From Onchocerca volvulus (Eukaryota; Nematoda; Chromadorea; Rhabditida; Onchocercidae), in the NCBI GenBank assembly GCA_000499405.2, contig HG738137.1:23110546-23174545 (forward strand): a DNA stretch of 64,000 bases. Direction: 5' to 3'. Each line of letters begins with the position of its first letter. Position 1 is the stretch's first letter. Positions 53,234 to 64,000 of this stretch are shown piece by piece. The notes under the pieces were generated by a model that did not search any database, was not told the DNA's origin, and saw nothing but the letters and a program-made list of their open reading frames with translations. The position numbers and the translations under genes are program-made.

Positions 53234-56200
53234 ATGGAAACAACAAGTTTGACGATGCATATGGTTAAGCTTGTAATTATCATTATCACCATAACAACAA
53301 TAACAACAACTTTCGGTGTTCAAATGGATAATTTGAGTAAGTTAAATTTTGAAGCTAATTAATTAATTCAAATATTATGATAATCATTCTGTTGCAAAGG
53401 AAGAAAGAAGCAGTTAGAAGATTTAGACCAAAAAAGAAATTGAAGATTGAAATTGGAGAATGAGAGATTTTATTATATTTCCGAACTATTCTAAATCATA
53501 AGATATGTTCGAAAAATTTCTGCAAAATATGATAAGAATGATCTAACAAAAAATGATATGATATGAAGCCTGAACATTTCAATGGGCTATTTTTCATCTA
53601 AGAAAAAAAGCCAAGCATTTACTTGAAAAAACGAAGTCATTTTAGCATAATATGCTAAAAATACATTATATCCGGCAAAAACTTTTCGAGCATATCATGT
53701 GAATCAGATTAGATTTTTCGAGATTTTCGAGATTAATATAAACTAGCGATGCATGTGAAGAAATAATTTTTCGTGTTTCACAATTTCTAAAGTTTGCATG
53801 CATTGTGATTGCATGCAGTCATGCTCGCTACACTCGTTCATTAAATGATTTCATTTTCAAATAATCTAATTTATATACTTAAAGAAAATAACTTTTTAAT
53901 CCAAATCTTTTCGATTCGATGAAAGCAACTACACTTTTTTGTTACGATAACTTTCTACCTTAAAATAAATGTACCGAAAAACAGCAATGATGCAGTCAAA
54001 TGAAGAAATTTTCAAAGTTCAAATGAATTTAAACTACAAATTCAATTTTATAAATTTCAGAAATTTCCCAATCCATCCCAGTTTCGCATCTGAATTTCCT
54101 TTTTTATCGTCCAATACAGTAATGAGTGAGAAATTATTTGATAAAAAAATGGTTGACGAAGAGGAAAATAGATTGGTTTCTGTACCAGTTTATCACTAGT
54201 TAAACTTTATGTTTTATCAGTTGCAATTTGAATATATTATAAATCAGCTGAAATTTAAATAATACAAAAATATAGTTTATGAAAAGAAAAGAAAAGTAAG
54301 AAATTATTGAAATTATTTTCAAATTTACGTTATACTAATAAATTTTTTAGATATGCTTTTTTTTCTCTGCCGCAGCAACAAATTTTGAATCATAAATATG
54401 AACGAATCAAGTTCCATCCCTTTAAATTTATGTAAATCTTATTTTAAATCTTATTTTTAATTTATCTAAATGGAATTAATTAAAAAATTTCTCATTCTGA
54501 GAAGGCTTTAAAATCCATTTAATCAATGCATGTTTAATGAGATTTATTGTTATACATTAACTTCCATTCCTTTAGCTGATTAATTATACAAACCATTTGA
54601 TATTTATTTGGGAACAAATCATAAATACTTTCTCAAATAGAAAATTTAAAAATCATTTCCAAAATTCTCTGCAATTGATGAAAATAATTAAAAAAATTAC
54701 GATCCAGTTGAAATGATAATAATTTTCATGATATAAACTATGAATTTTGGCCTAATAATTGTGAGCACTTAAATTTACCAACTTAATGAACTTTTATATT
54801 TCTCCGCTAAAGACAGAAATCTAATTTCGGCCAAAAAAAAAATTTTTCAAATTCCAAATTCTAATTTCAGTTTGTCTGCTCATCTAAATTTCAAAATCAA
54901 GTTTTTGAGTCCAGTGAGTTTATCTGTCATTCACAATTATATTTAAACATTTAAAAGATATTTGGCAAATTTAATGAAATTCTTTTCGAGATTGTTAATT
55001 TCAAAATATTTTTCTAAAACCATTCCACTTGAAATCGTAATTTCCTGTTTGAATTCATCTTTTTTCCTGTATTTGGGAGAAAAACATTTGATTGAATTTT
55101 ACTTTTGCATATTTAACCATTTTTATACATCCATCATCTTCTAATAATTTTTTTTTTTTGAAAAATTTTTTTAGAATTTATTGAAAAAATTTGGAAAAAA
55201 TTCATTCAGAATTGGAAAAAAAAGATTTATGCAGATTGGGAAAAGTTTGGATGAAAATTTATATAAAACATTTTTCCATATCATTGTTGGAATTGAAAAA
55301 CTATCTACATGTTGGTATGGAATCGAGATTCTCGAAATCCATTTTGGATTTATTAGCACTATTAAAAATTTCCATAAAAAACATAAAAAACAATTCTGTG
55401 ATCATTGAATTTTACGAAAAAACGTGCAAAATAATTTTTTATGGAAATTTTTTTTTCTATTGTAAATATAGCATAATTGTCGTGAAAATATTATTCTTGA
55501 ATTAATATTAAATGGATATTGCAAACTTAGCGTGGAAAGATTGTTTTGCTTCAATAAAATATTATTAAAATCAATATTTTCCCTCCAACATGCTAAAATG
55601 CATTCTTATATGCATTTTTTATGCTTAAATTATGCAAGAAGATTATAATTAGTTTTAATCTAAAACACTTAGAAACCACTAGAGTAAACTAACATTGATA
55701 GAAAAAGCCTTCTTTTCAAAATAAATAAATAAATAACTCATTAAAAAAGTTTTTTTACAAAAATTTTTTTTCAGACTCTTACAGGCCGCCAAATGATGCG
55801 TACGAGTTTGTCGGTCCTGAGTTATTGATGAAAAAAGGTTCATTTTAAATCATCAAATCATTAATCAATGCATTGAGAATACTTTACTTGGAATAATTTG
55901 AAATATTTCAACAACAAATCCTTCGCTCGAAACCTTAGCTAACGAATATGCAAGCCAATTTTTTATTTTGGATGATTTTTTTTTTTTGACATATGCGAAA
56001 TTTTTCTTTTGCTCTGGGATACAAGTTGAATGATGAAGCTTATTGTCTCGATGAAGCTTATCTACTCTAAAATCGAGCATTTTTTCTTCTCATTTTGCGC
56101 GTTTTCAGGATATAACATGTTTTTGTTTCAAATCAATCTTAAAATTTTCAAAATTTTTTTCAAAAAAAGGTTTAAAAATATAATTGCAAATTAAGTTATG

Positions 56201-57187
56201 ATAGCTAGGATGAAAACGAAATTTAGAAGTAAATAATTTATTTTTAAAAAATCATCAAACTTCTAGTCATGGAAAATTTTGAAAAAAAAAAAGAAATAAA
56301 CGAAAAATTGACGAATTTGGCATATTGTGAAAATTATTGAAAGATTCCATTTGCTAGAAAAAGCTAAGTAAAAAATGCGGAAAGTGAGAGAAGGAAAAAT
56401 GGAAGTTATTTTGAGATTTTTGTTTATTTAGCAAAATGAAATTGTGCTTCAGATAAACGCAGAATTTTGAAAACTTATTATTTTAATTTCATTACATTTA
56501 GAAAAAAAAAAATGATTTCGATGATTCATAGTTACAATAAAATTACTTTTAATGAATAAAACTTGAAGCAAAGAAATAAAAATATAAATAAATATAAATA
56601 GCAGGATAAAATTTTGTCATTCAAAAGAGTAAATTATATATACGAATTTCTGAAAAGCGGAAAGAGCGCAGTGATTCAGTTGAATCGCAAGAATTGGACT
56701 TGATCATTCTTTGGATAATAATCAAACGGACAAATTACCTTCCGTATGAAATATTTTAAAAAGAAAAACGATTGTGAAATTACCTCAGATACGGAATAAT
56801 TCAGGATTTTCTGGAAATTTCAAAAAATCCATCAATTAGAGGAATATAAAATCGTAGTTCATGATATTCCAGATCTGTTTCGCTTTGGAAAGGACAATAG
56901 TTACAATCAGAAATTTGCACCGGGTATAGTGGAATTTGACGATGAATATGAAAAAAAGGCTGTACCCGGTTAGTTGTTGTAGTAAAATATGCGATAAGTA
57001 AGTTAGTATAAGTTTATATTTTTCAGGTATTATTTCATTTGCTTAATTTTCAGGAGTGTTGAGATTTGGTAAAAGGGAAATTCCGGGAGTACTAAGATAT
57101 GGCAGACGAAGTGAAGATGTACCGGGAGTACTACGTTTCGGAAAGCGATCGGAGCCAGGCGTATTAATACGATTTGGTCGTCGCTAA
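53234..57187 (+). CDS. flp-18: FMRFamide-like neuropeptide precursor, FLP-18 type
   Basis: Exons 53234-53336, 55775-55837, 56858-56968 and 57054-57187 join in phase to about 136 residues. A signal peptide ([14 protein letters not shown]) comes first. The C-terminal part holds four amidated peptides between basic sites: [35 protein letters not shown] and [12 protein letters not shown], the last directly before the stop. PGVLRFamides are the hallmark of FLP-18, which in C. elegans acts through NPR-type receptors on feeding, metabolism and locomotion. Upstream lies a diverged unit ([11 protein letters not shown]) followed by only one basic residue, and a decayed one (KFAPGIVEF). The RY instead of RF in peptide 2 and the inserted I in peptide 4 are unusual. 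Exon 3 may start 18 nt earlier at another in-frame acceptor. Intron 1 is 2.4 kb and contains coding-like ORFs. Confidence 0.92.
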
Positions 57188-57384
57188 GAAAAAGAAAATC
57201 CCAAAAAAAAAAAAAAAAAAGCATCAAATGATTTTTTTTAAAGTTAATAAACGATTTCAGAAATGTTAGAAGCTAAAATTCAAGATATCTAGTTTCTAAA
57301 ATTTTAACTAAGAAAAATGACTGTAATAAGCAAGTTGAGGAAATATATTATCGGTGTGATATTGATAAATAAATTATAGATAGT

Positions 57385-57627
57385 ATGAATGCGAAGAGTG
57401 GTAATGTGTCATCTAATACGTATTTCCATATTATCATTGATCTATTCTTTTTCGTACTGATAAATCATTCCGTGAAATTTTTCAATTACAGTGCTTGTAT
57501 AAAAACTCGAACTAAAAATAACACAAAACACGATGCTTTTCTTTTTCGTACAAGATTAGAGAGAAGAATTACAAATGAAAAATTAAACTTAAAGCAAGAC
57601 CACAATTTCAAAAATGGACGAATTTAA
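57385..57627 (+). CDS. hypothetical ORF, 80 residues, downstream of flp-18-like gene
   Basis: Single-exon ORF starting about 200 nt after the neuropeptide stop. It has a hydrophobic stretch (HIIIDLFFFVLI) near residues 15-26 and a basic second half (FRTRLERR). An internal TTTTCAATTACAG resembles a 3' splice site, so only the second part may be exonic. No family recognised; the length is only modestly above chance. Confidence 0.2.
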   Translation: MNAKSGNVSSNTYFHIIIDLFFFVLINHSVKFFNYSACIKTRTKNNTKHDAFLFRTRLERRITNEKLNLKQDHNFKNGRI

Positions 57628-59320
57628 ATATTTGGAAGTTTAAAAATACGATATTCCTTACTTGTTTACTTCACAAGTAAATAAATATGGTAATAACATG
57701 TCATGTTGAAGAATTTATTACAATCATCATGACTGATCAATTATCCGGCTTAATAATATTGCATTCTAAACTGGATCATATGAAGACATTCCGAAAAAGT
57801 TCAATATTAATCCATTTCTTTCCATTCATCTGCTGATAAATTGGCGATGATTTCAATTGTATAATTTTGACCTGTCTCCCAATAATGCCTTAATTTTCCT
57901 GAAATGCTTATGACAGATTTTTTTTATGACCAGCAATGCTGATCCGTTACTATTTTCGTATCTAAATGAATATTTTTTCATAGAAAAAAATATTGATAGG
58001 TCTGAAAAATCTTAAAAAATGCAAATAATTTTCTGAAAAATAAAACGTTTATTTAGATAGATATACTTATATGATTTTAAAATTTTCAAGTATAAACTCA
58101 ATAACACTTTGAAGTCCAATATCGTTAACTGATCGAAATTTTTTTCTTCTACAGTAGTTTTATAGCATTTCTCAGCAACTAATGACTAAAATTAGATTCT
58201 CAACAAATTGAAAATTTCAATTAGCTTCAAAAATCTAGCAAATTCCGAATTTTCAATTATCTTCATGGTTTTCTTAATGCATTGCTCACCTTAATGGATT
58301 TTTCGTTTGAGATAACTCTAAATACATGTTGTTTTTTTAAGAAGCTTCTAAAATTATTTATCGATAAAGTAAAAAGAAACTTATTTGTTTTTGTTTGCAA
58401 ATATTTCAAACATACCCTCGAGAAAAAAAAAAAGAAATTAATTGAAGATTATGGTTTTAGTGAATGGATAATTTATTATTGCTATAAAAGTCATTTTTAA
58501 TTATACCTCGTTAATTCTCTTCCTTCCATTTCACACTTTCTCTCTGAATGCCAAATATCTCATCAGATCGGCATGATCAAAGAACGCTGGAAGTTGAAGG
58601 TGTGAATTTAGTTTCTCCAACAAATGTGATTTTCATTTGTCCTCGATTAACAGTAATTTACATGATGAGGTTTTTCGCTAATCGACCACTTAACTACTGA
58701 ATTGTTATACACATGTCTGAAAGCGAATCGCTTTGATCATACCGCTCCATAGTATCATTACATTACGTTATTACTGTAATGTTCTGCAAGGTTTGCAATG
58801 TTTTAGGCGATAGTAATAATAAGTTAATTTTCTGAGGAATAGAAAATACTTGTATTAAAGATACCCCCTACTAAGTTCTGGAAAAAGATATGGGTGGTGG
58901 AACGGAGAAGACTATTCTGAAATCTATTCTTTTTTAGAAAATCATCTTCGATGTTTATAGCTTCAAAAATTAGAAGTAACAGTATGGGATTTTATTAAGT
59001 TCTAGAGATTTGTTCGTTTGTTTCGTTGAAAAGTAATTCCTAAGTAGACAAATATGGATGTATTCGAAAAATGTTTGAAATATTTTCTGTTCAATGTTTT
59101 TTGAAACAGAAAGATTCTTATTTTCAATTCAGAATTTATCGACGTTTATTTAAAGCAAATTTTTTTTTTGCTATTACTGAAATTTTTCTTATTGAAATAA
59201 TGTACACACAATAGTAAGAGGAAGCAATCCCCAATCCAATCAGATTACAATTCGTTCAGATTCTTCTCCCCAGCTTTTTCCATTCAACCACACTAAGCAT
59301 AGCAATGCACGTATATTCCG

Positions 59321-59418
59321 CATGCAACGTTGGATCAAAATTTCAAAGCAACCGGTGAGAACTTTCAGAGATTTAAGATTTTTAAGAAACAAATATTTAC
59401 GTTTTTATTTATATAGAT
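59321..59418 (+). mobile_element. truncated retroelement-like tail, copy 3
   Basis: Shares AAATTTCAAAGCAA.CGG and the terminal TTTTTATTTATATAGAT with the two copies at 19.0-19.4 kb. It ends exactly where the GC-rich near-palindrome begins. Confidence 0.45.
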
Positions 59419-59921
59419 TAGCTGGGCCCGGACACGCGTCGCCATGGCAACGCGTGTCCGGGTCCAGCTATTAATGTGCAATAATTCAAGATAGAATAAG
59501 TAAACGGAAGAGAGAAAGAATTTCGATGCAACAATTGCGCCAATGAATCATCAAAGTTGGAATAACAACTTAAGTTAAAGAAGGAATTCAACACTACTGT
59601 TTTATATGGTAGTCTAATCTGAAAGATATCGACTGAGGACGAATTCGAATTCGCAAAACAAAAAAAACAAAGAACTAAATTGATTATGCATAATGCGTGA
59701 TGCTTAAGAAACCATAATACTGCCTTAACTGAAAGATATATTATGAGTTTTGAAGGAAATGTAAGTCGTCGCACAGCAATATTGTAGAAAATTCCCAATA
59801 AGATGCATTTCATGCGACATTTCCAGGTCAAGCAGTTCAATTTTGTAAATTTGATGCGATCAGTCATAGAATGAGATGTAATAATTTTAAAATATATCAC
59901 TGAAACAAGTGATTTATACAA
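59418..59921 (-). CDS. unexplained 167-codon ORF
   Basis: Single open frame unusually long for sequence this AT-rich. It has two hydrophobic patches (including IINLVLCFFCF), about ten cysteines and ends inside the near-palindrome (...RRVSGPS). No signal peptide, motif or family recognised. It could be a transposon remnant, a young or orphan gene, or chance. Confidence 0.2.
   Translation of the reverse strand: MYKSLVSVIYFKIITSHSMTDRIKFTKLNCLTWKCRMKCILLGIFYNIAVRRLTFPSKLIIYLSVKAVLWFLKHHALCIINLVLCFFCFANSNSSSVDIFQIRLPYKTVVLNSFFNLSCYSNFDDSLAQLLHRNSFSLPFTYSILNYCTLIAGPGHALPWRRVSGPS
59419..59470. repeat. 52-bp GC-rich near-perfect palindrome
   Basis: Arms read TAGCTGGGCCCGGACACGCG on the left and the reverse complement on the right, centred on CCATGG, with only two mismatched pairs. 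It is strongly GC-rich in very AT-rich surroundings and abuts the TATATAGAT tail of the retroelement-like copy. Confidence 0.8.
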
Positions 59922-62900
59922 TCAATATTTAATACACTCCAAAGATCAATCGCATTTTTGGCGCAAAAAAGTTTGATTATAAAGTTCTTTTTTTTGAGCC
60001 AATGTTTTCGGATATTAGGTAATTTTATAAATTGTGCTTCTAACTATACCGTGTTTAGCTGAAGTGTCAAAATCTGGTGAATTTTCACAATTGATTGACA
60101 GGTTTGTTGTTTGAAGGATGATTGAATGTCCGGCTTTACTCCACAGGATAATACCTTCATCAACAGATCCAGTATTTGTCTTTTCTTATCGAAAACAATA
60201 CCGTAATCTTCTTAGCTTTTTTTCAGCAAACAGATTTTTTTAACAATTTCCAAATTAACTGTATAATTCCATTAACTATTTATTTCATAATGAAAAGCTT
60301 ACAAAATCCGTTTTTTTGACTTGAAATTTAATATTTCTCATATTTACTCAAAACATAAAATATGATTGCGAAATTTCAGGTTTATTTTTACGAAAGACAA
60401 TCCGGAAACTTTTGAATAGAATTCATTTTACAGCAATCAATTTTGTAACTTATTAAATTGGTTTGAATTTGAACAATATTGCATTTTCAAGTAAAGAAAA
60501 TGGAATCAAAACTAAATTTATATTGAAACTTGAAAGAATCGAAGAGCCGAAATTTATTCCTGTATCAAACAAATAGAAAAAAGATAAGATAAGATCAGTT
60601 GAAAGTTGGTAAATCTTAGGATCATTAATGCATTTTACATATTTGCTTCACGATAAGTTTGTTTTCTCTAATTAAAATTCTTCCGATTAATTCGAATCTT
60701 CTCTAATAAAATTCTCCTAATTAACTTGTAAAAAACTGAAAGAGAAATCAGCTTAGAGATCATTTTCTGTTAAATGAATCAATTGATATGAGTTTCCAAA
60801 ATTTTAACTCATAGAACTATTAATACATTTATATTTAATTTTATAAGCCATGAATATGAATTTTATCATTTTTCCTTTACATTTGCATTAATAATGTAGA
60901 AAGAATAATTTTGTTCGAATGTTATTTTCAAATGATATACAAAGTTTCGAATTTTAATTCCGAATCGAAATCGGACATTAACTGAGAGTTCTAAGCATAA
61001 ATTATAATTACAATTCTCAAGTAGCCATTCATTTTCAGCAATACATTGCACGTACTTTGTAAACAAAACACTTTGTAAACAAATTATATAAACAGTCTTA
61101 CGAAATATTCGATCATATTTGTTTTGCATATAACTTTGCTTGCTCTTCCATCAATTATGATATTTGCACTGAGTGACAGATATAGAATTGTTGAACGAAT
61201 TGGTAAAGTTATGCATTTTTTTCTGCTCCTTCATTTCTCCTTCTTCAATCTCTATTTTTGACCTTTGACCCTTGACTAGAAGCTTTTTCTGCACTCCTTT
61301 AATCAGAAAAAAATAGGAAATTACTCAAGATTTCAGGTAAAAGCCATTCATTCGTTTGCATTATCTTTGATCGCATAAATATGATGACAGATGAATTAGT
61401 GATCTTTTACAGTGTGAATATAAAAATTTATTAGATTTGATTTGCTGTGAACAAAAAAAGTTAAATCGTGAAGAAGTTTAAATTCAAAATCAAATTATGA
61501 AGAATTATCTTCGCCAAAATTAGAAGTATGTGATCATGTGACATTCAAATTAATTTTTCAAATTATCAAAGCATGAAATTATTTTTTCCCCAGAATCAAT
61601 TACTGAATTCTGATAATGTTTGTTGCAAATCATCAATGAGTTTAACCAAAAATTTGCTGAACTAAAAATCGAACAAAATGACTCAATCGTTTATTTTTTC
61701 TAAATAACACATTCTTTCTGATGTCAAAGGTTAAGAAGATAAGAATGAATGGTTACTGTGAACAATTGACCTGAATAAGTGCAAACTGAGTGGATATTGA
61801 ATAACAGTAACACCAACAAACTAATCGCCATGCAATAACTGGTTATCATTGCGCAACTTCTTCAATTCATCGCCACAGTAGGTGATAAGACCAAAATGAA
61901 CATTCGTTTAAATTAAGCAAATGAAAAACAAATTAAACTATTTTCTTTGATTGCAAGATAAAAATTCAAATACATTTATCATTGATAGATATAGAGAGGG
62001 AGAAAAAGAGAGAAAAAAAATAAAAAGTTGACAAAAGCGGTGTATCTTGTTATAAAAGCAACCGAAATAAAGTTAAATTTTTAAAGTTTCAAATTTTTGA
62101 TAAATGATTTTGTAAAAGTTTTTTTTTTCTGGCAAATCAGTTTCTGATTAATCAGTTTACAGCTACAATGAAGCAAAATAACTCACGAAAAATAAAGATA
62201 TCATTGCCTTAAAAAAAAGCTCATCTCTGTCTTTAAAATATGAATTCAAATATATTCATTACTTATATACATAAAGATAGAGAGAGAAGAAGATGATGTA
62301 TTTTTGAACAGAACTTGTAGAAGTGAAACTAAATTTCTAAAAAAATTCCAAAATTCAGATATATCATTTGTAATTTGAATTTGCTGTGATGGAAAAATGC
62401 ACAATTCCATTATCCATTTTGAAATTAATTTTGTTTCTTATTGTGTTGAGGAAATGTTTAACATATAAAAAAAATGCCAAAAAATCATTGATCAATTACT
62501 TGATTTAGCTCCATAGTTTAAAATGAAATCTGATTAAATGTTATTCTAACGATTTATCACAACTTAAAAATACAGTTATAAAGTTTGAGCAAATGCAAAA
62601 AATTTTAAATCAGTATAAGATGATTTTCCAGATATACGAGTAATTTTATCGATTCACTCACATAAGTTTCATTATCATAAAATTATGAATATATTAATAT
62701 ACGTAGAGAATAATTTTTCAAATTCTTCTAAAATTTTATTGAAATTTTAGCGAAATTTGAGCAAATTTTTCCGTGAGAGAAAGAATTTTGGCATAAAATT
62801 GCTAATATAATAAATCTAAAATTGTAATAATGATAATATTTACTTGAGATCAAAAGATGATGATGAGAAATGAAATGTGTAAAGATTGTTGGCTGATGGA

Positions 62901-64000
62901 ATGTAAACTACAACTTTAACACCACCACATCGGGTGACAAGTTGATATGAGAGTCGAAGTCGCGTGTCGTCTTCATTACATGCAGTGCTATGTTTACGAG
63001 ACAGGTTGTATTATTATCAATTATTATGATCATCGTTATCATTATCATCGTAACCATCATCAGCAATAACCTTTTCAGTAGTCATGAGAAGCTATAATCT
63101 CCTGTATACACACATGTCAACCCGATCATCTTCATAACAACTCATCTGGCTGCTGATCATCATCTTAATTCTCTCATTTAATTTTATACTTTTTGTTTTG
63201 TTAAAACAAGATTTCCATATTTCAGGAATTTTAGTCAAATTAAATTTGACAATAAAGAATGTCCTGAAATAAATAAATTTACTATTATTTTTGGTGTTGT
63301 CCAAACCATCAATTATTTATTCAGCGTGATAACGTCTGAAATTATCTCGGTGATAATCGCTTCGAGTAAACAGACTTTGTTCTCATTATATCAGATTTGA
63401 TAAGAAATCATTACAATTGTTTTCCTTGTATGATATCAAAAAATTTCTCGATATGGTAAGCATTCGAATTAATTTTTGCATTCTATGGTTTTTATTCAGC
63501 ATATTTAAACAGTGAAAATTTCAAAATAATATCAATTTAAGAAAATTATGAAATTTTATCTATTTTTTTCATAGAACACAATAAGATTAAATAAAAATTA
63601 ATTTTCACGCATGAGTTTAAACTACTCTTACAAAATTGTAGAAAAATGGTCAATATCAATGAAATTGGCAGAAAATTATTAAAAACCATAAATAATAGTT
63701 AATTATCATTTTTTAAATAAAATATTCTGAAGAAAGTTTTAAAATAGGTAGGCTTCGAAAGTTTTGTAGACCAAGATATTGAAAAGTAAAACAAAATTTT
63801 GCTTGTTTAACATTTTTTTTTCATTTTATGAATATATTAAAAAGGATTCTGCGTTTCATCAAAATTTCATTGGAGCAATTAAAATTTAAAAATTTCTGAA
63901 GACGAAAAATGATATTTGGATTCTCATATTCCTCTTTTCATCATAGCTCCAAACTACAACGGTAAGTCTTTCCTAGATTTTTGTTACTTTATTCATTAAA

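Larger units (their letters stand above)
57188..64000. other. 3' end of window, mostly non-coding
   Basis: No gene firmly supported. It contains a retroelement-like tail, a GC-rich near-palindrome and two unexplained ORFs listed separately. Near the end, an ATG|GTAAGC donor (63456) and a 15-nt stretch between TCATCATAG and CGGTAAGT (about 63949-63960) could be first exons of a + strand gene lying beyond the window. Confidence 0.4.

Noticed and set aside
55171..55505. Overlapping 62-, 75- and 104-codon ORFs as separate genes
   Set aside because: Three open frames on both strands in one A-rich stretch point to a low stop-codon density rather than several genes.
1..64000. tRNA, rRNA, CRISPR arrays, transposase or reverse transcriptase genes
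   Set aside because: Looked for characteristic motifs (T-loop GGTTCGA boxes, repeat-spacer arrays, RT/DDE motifs) and found none convincing; the GGTTCGAAACCC at about 41324 lacks a cloverleaf.

Overview
The window looks like nuclear DNA of a nematode. It is very AT-rich, genes are split into short exons with GT..TTTTCAG-type introns, and the recognisable products are typical of roundworms: a three-exon cuticle collagen, an FLP-18-type PGVLRFamide neuropeptide precursor, a neuroligin, a small secreted saposin-like protein and a Ly6-type GPI protein. Long AT-rich introns and sparse genes suggest a filarial/spirurid (clade III) worm more than a compact genome such as Strongyloides or Caenorhabditis, but the species cannot be named from sequence alone. 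All exon models below were assembled by eye from splice signals, reading-frame phase and family motifs; no alignment was run.

Layout. 0.36-3.3 kb (+): LACTB2-like metallo-beta-lactamase nuclease, six exons. 6.2-9.4 kb (+): a secreted Ly6/three-finger-like protein whose start codon sits at the end of a ladder of tandemly repeated overlapping upstream ORFs. 11.0-16.4 kb (-): an unrecognised protein; its 3' block encodes four membrane spans and joins in phase over five exons, and a 5' block on the same strand probably belongs to the same gene. 20.7-21.5 kb (-): a two-exon saposin-B protein. 23.7-25.1 kb (-): cuticle collagen, with a candidate small divergent gene at 25.2-25.6 kb (+). 25.6-38.1 kb: gene-poor, with dispersed repeats and long A/T homopolymers. 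38.1-48.1 kb (+): full-length neuroligin, 20 exons, from a remote signal-peptide exon to a PDZ-type C terminus. 53.2-57.2 kb (+): flp-18-like precursor, four exons. 57.2-64 kb: mostly non-coding, with a retroelement-like tail, a 52-bp GC-rich near-palindrome and one unexplained 167-codon ORF.

The genes do not form an obvious operon or pathway. Neuroligin and FLP-18 are both neuronal, the collagen is epidermal, and the LACTB2-like enzyme is a housekeeping RNA-processing candidate. The most unusual structure is the chain of three short uORFs before the Ly6-like gene: each stop codon overlaps the next start codon as ATGA, and the chain is built from a 23-bp repeat.
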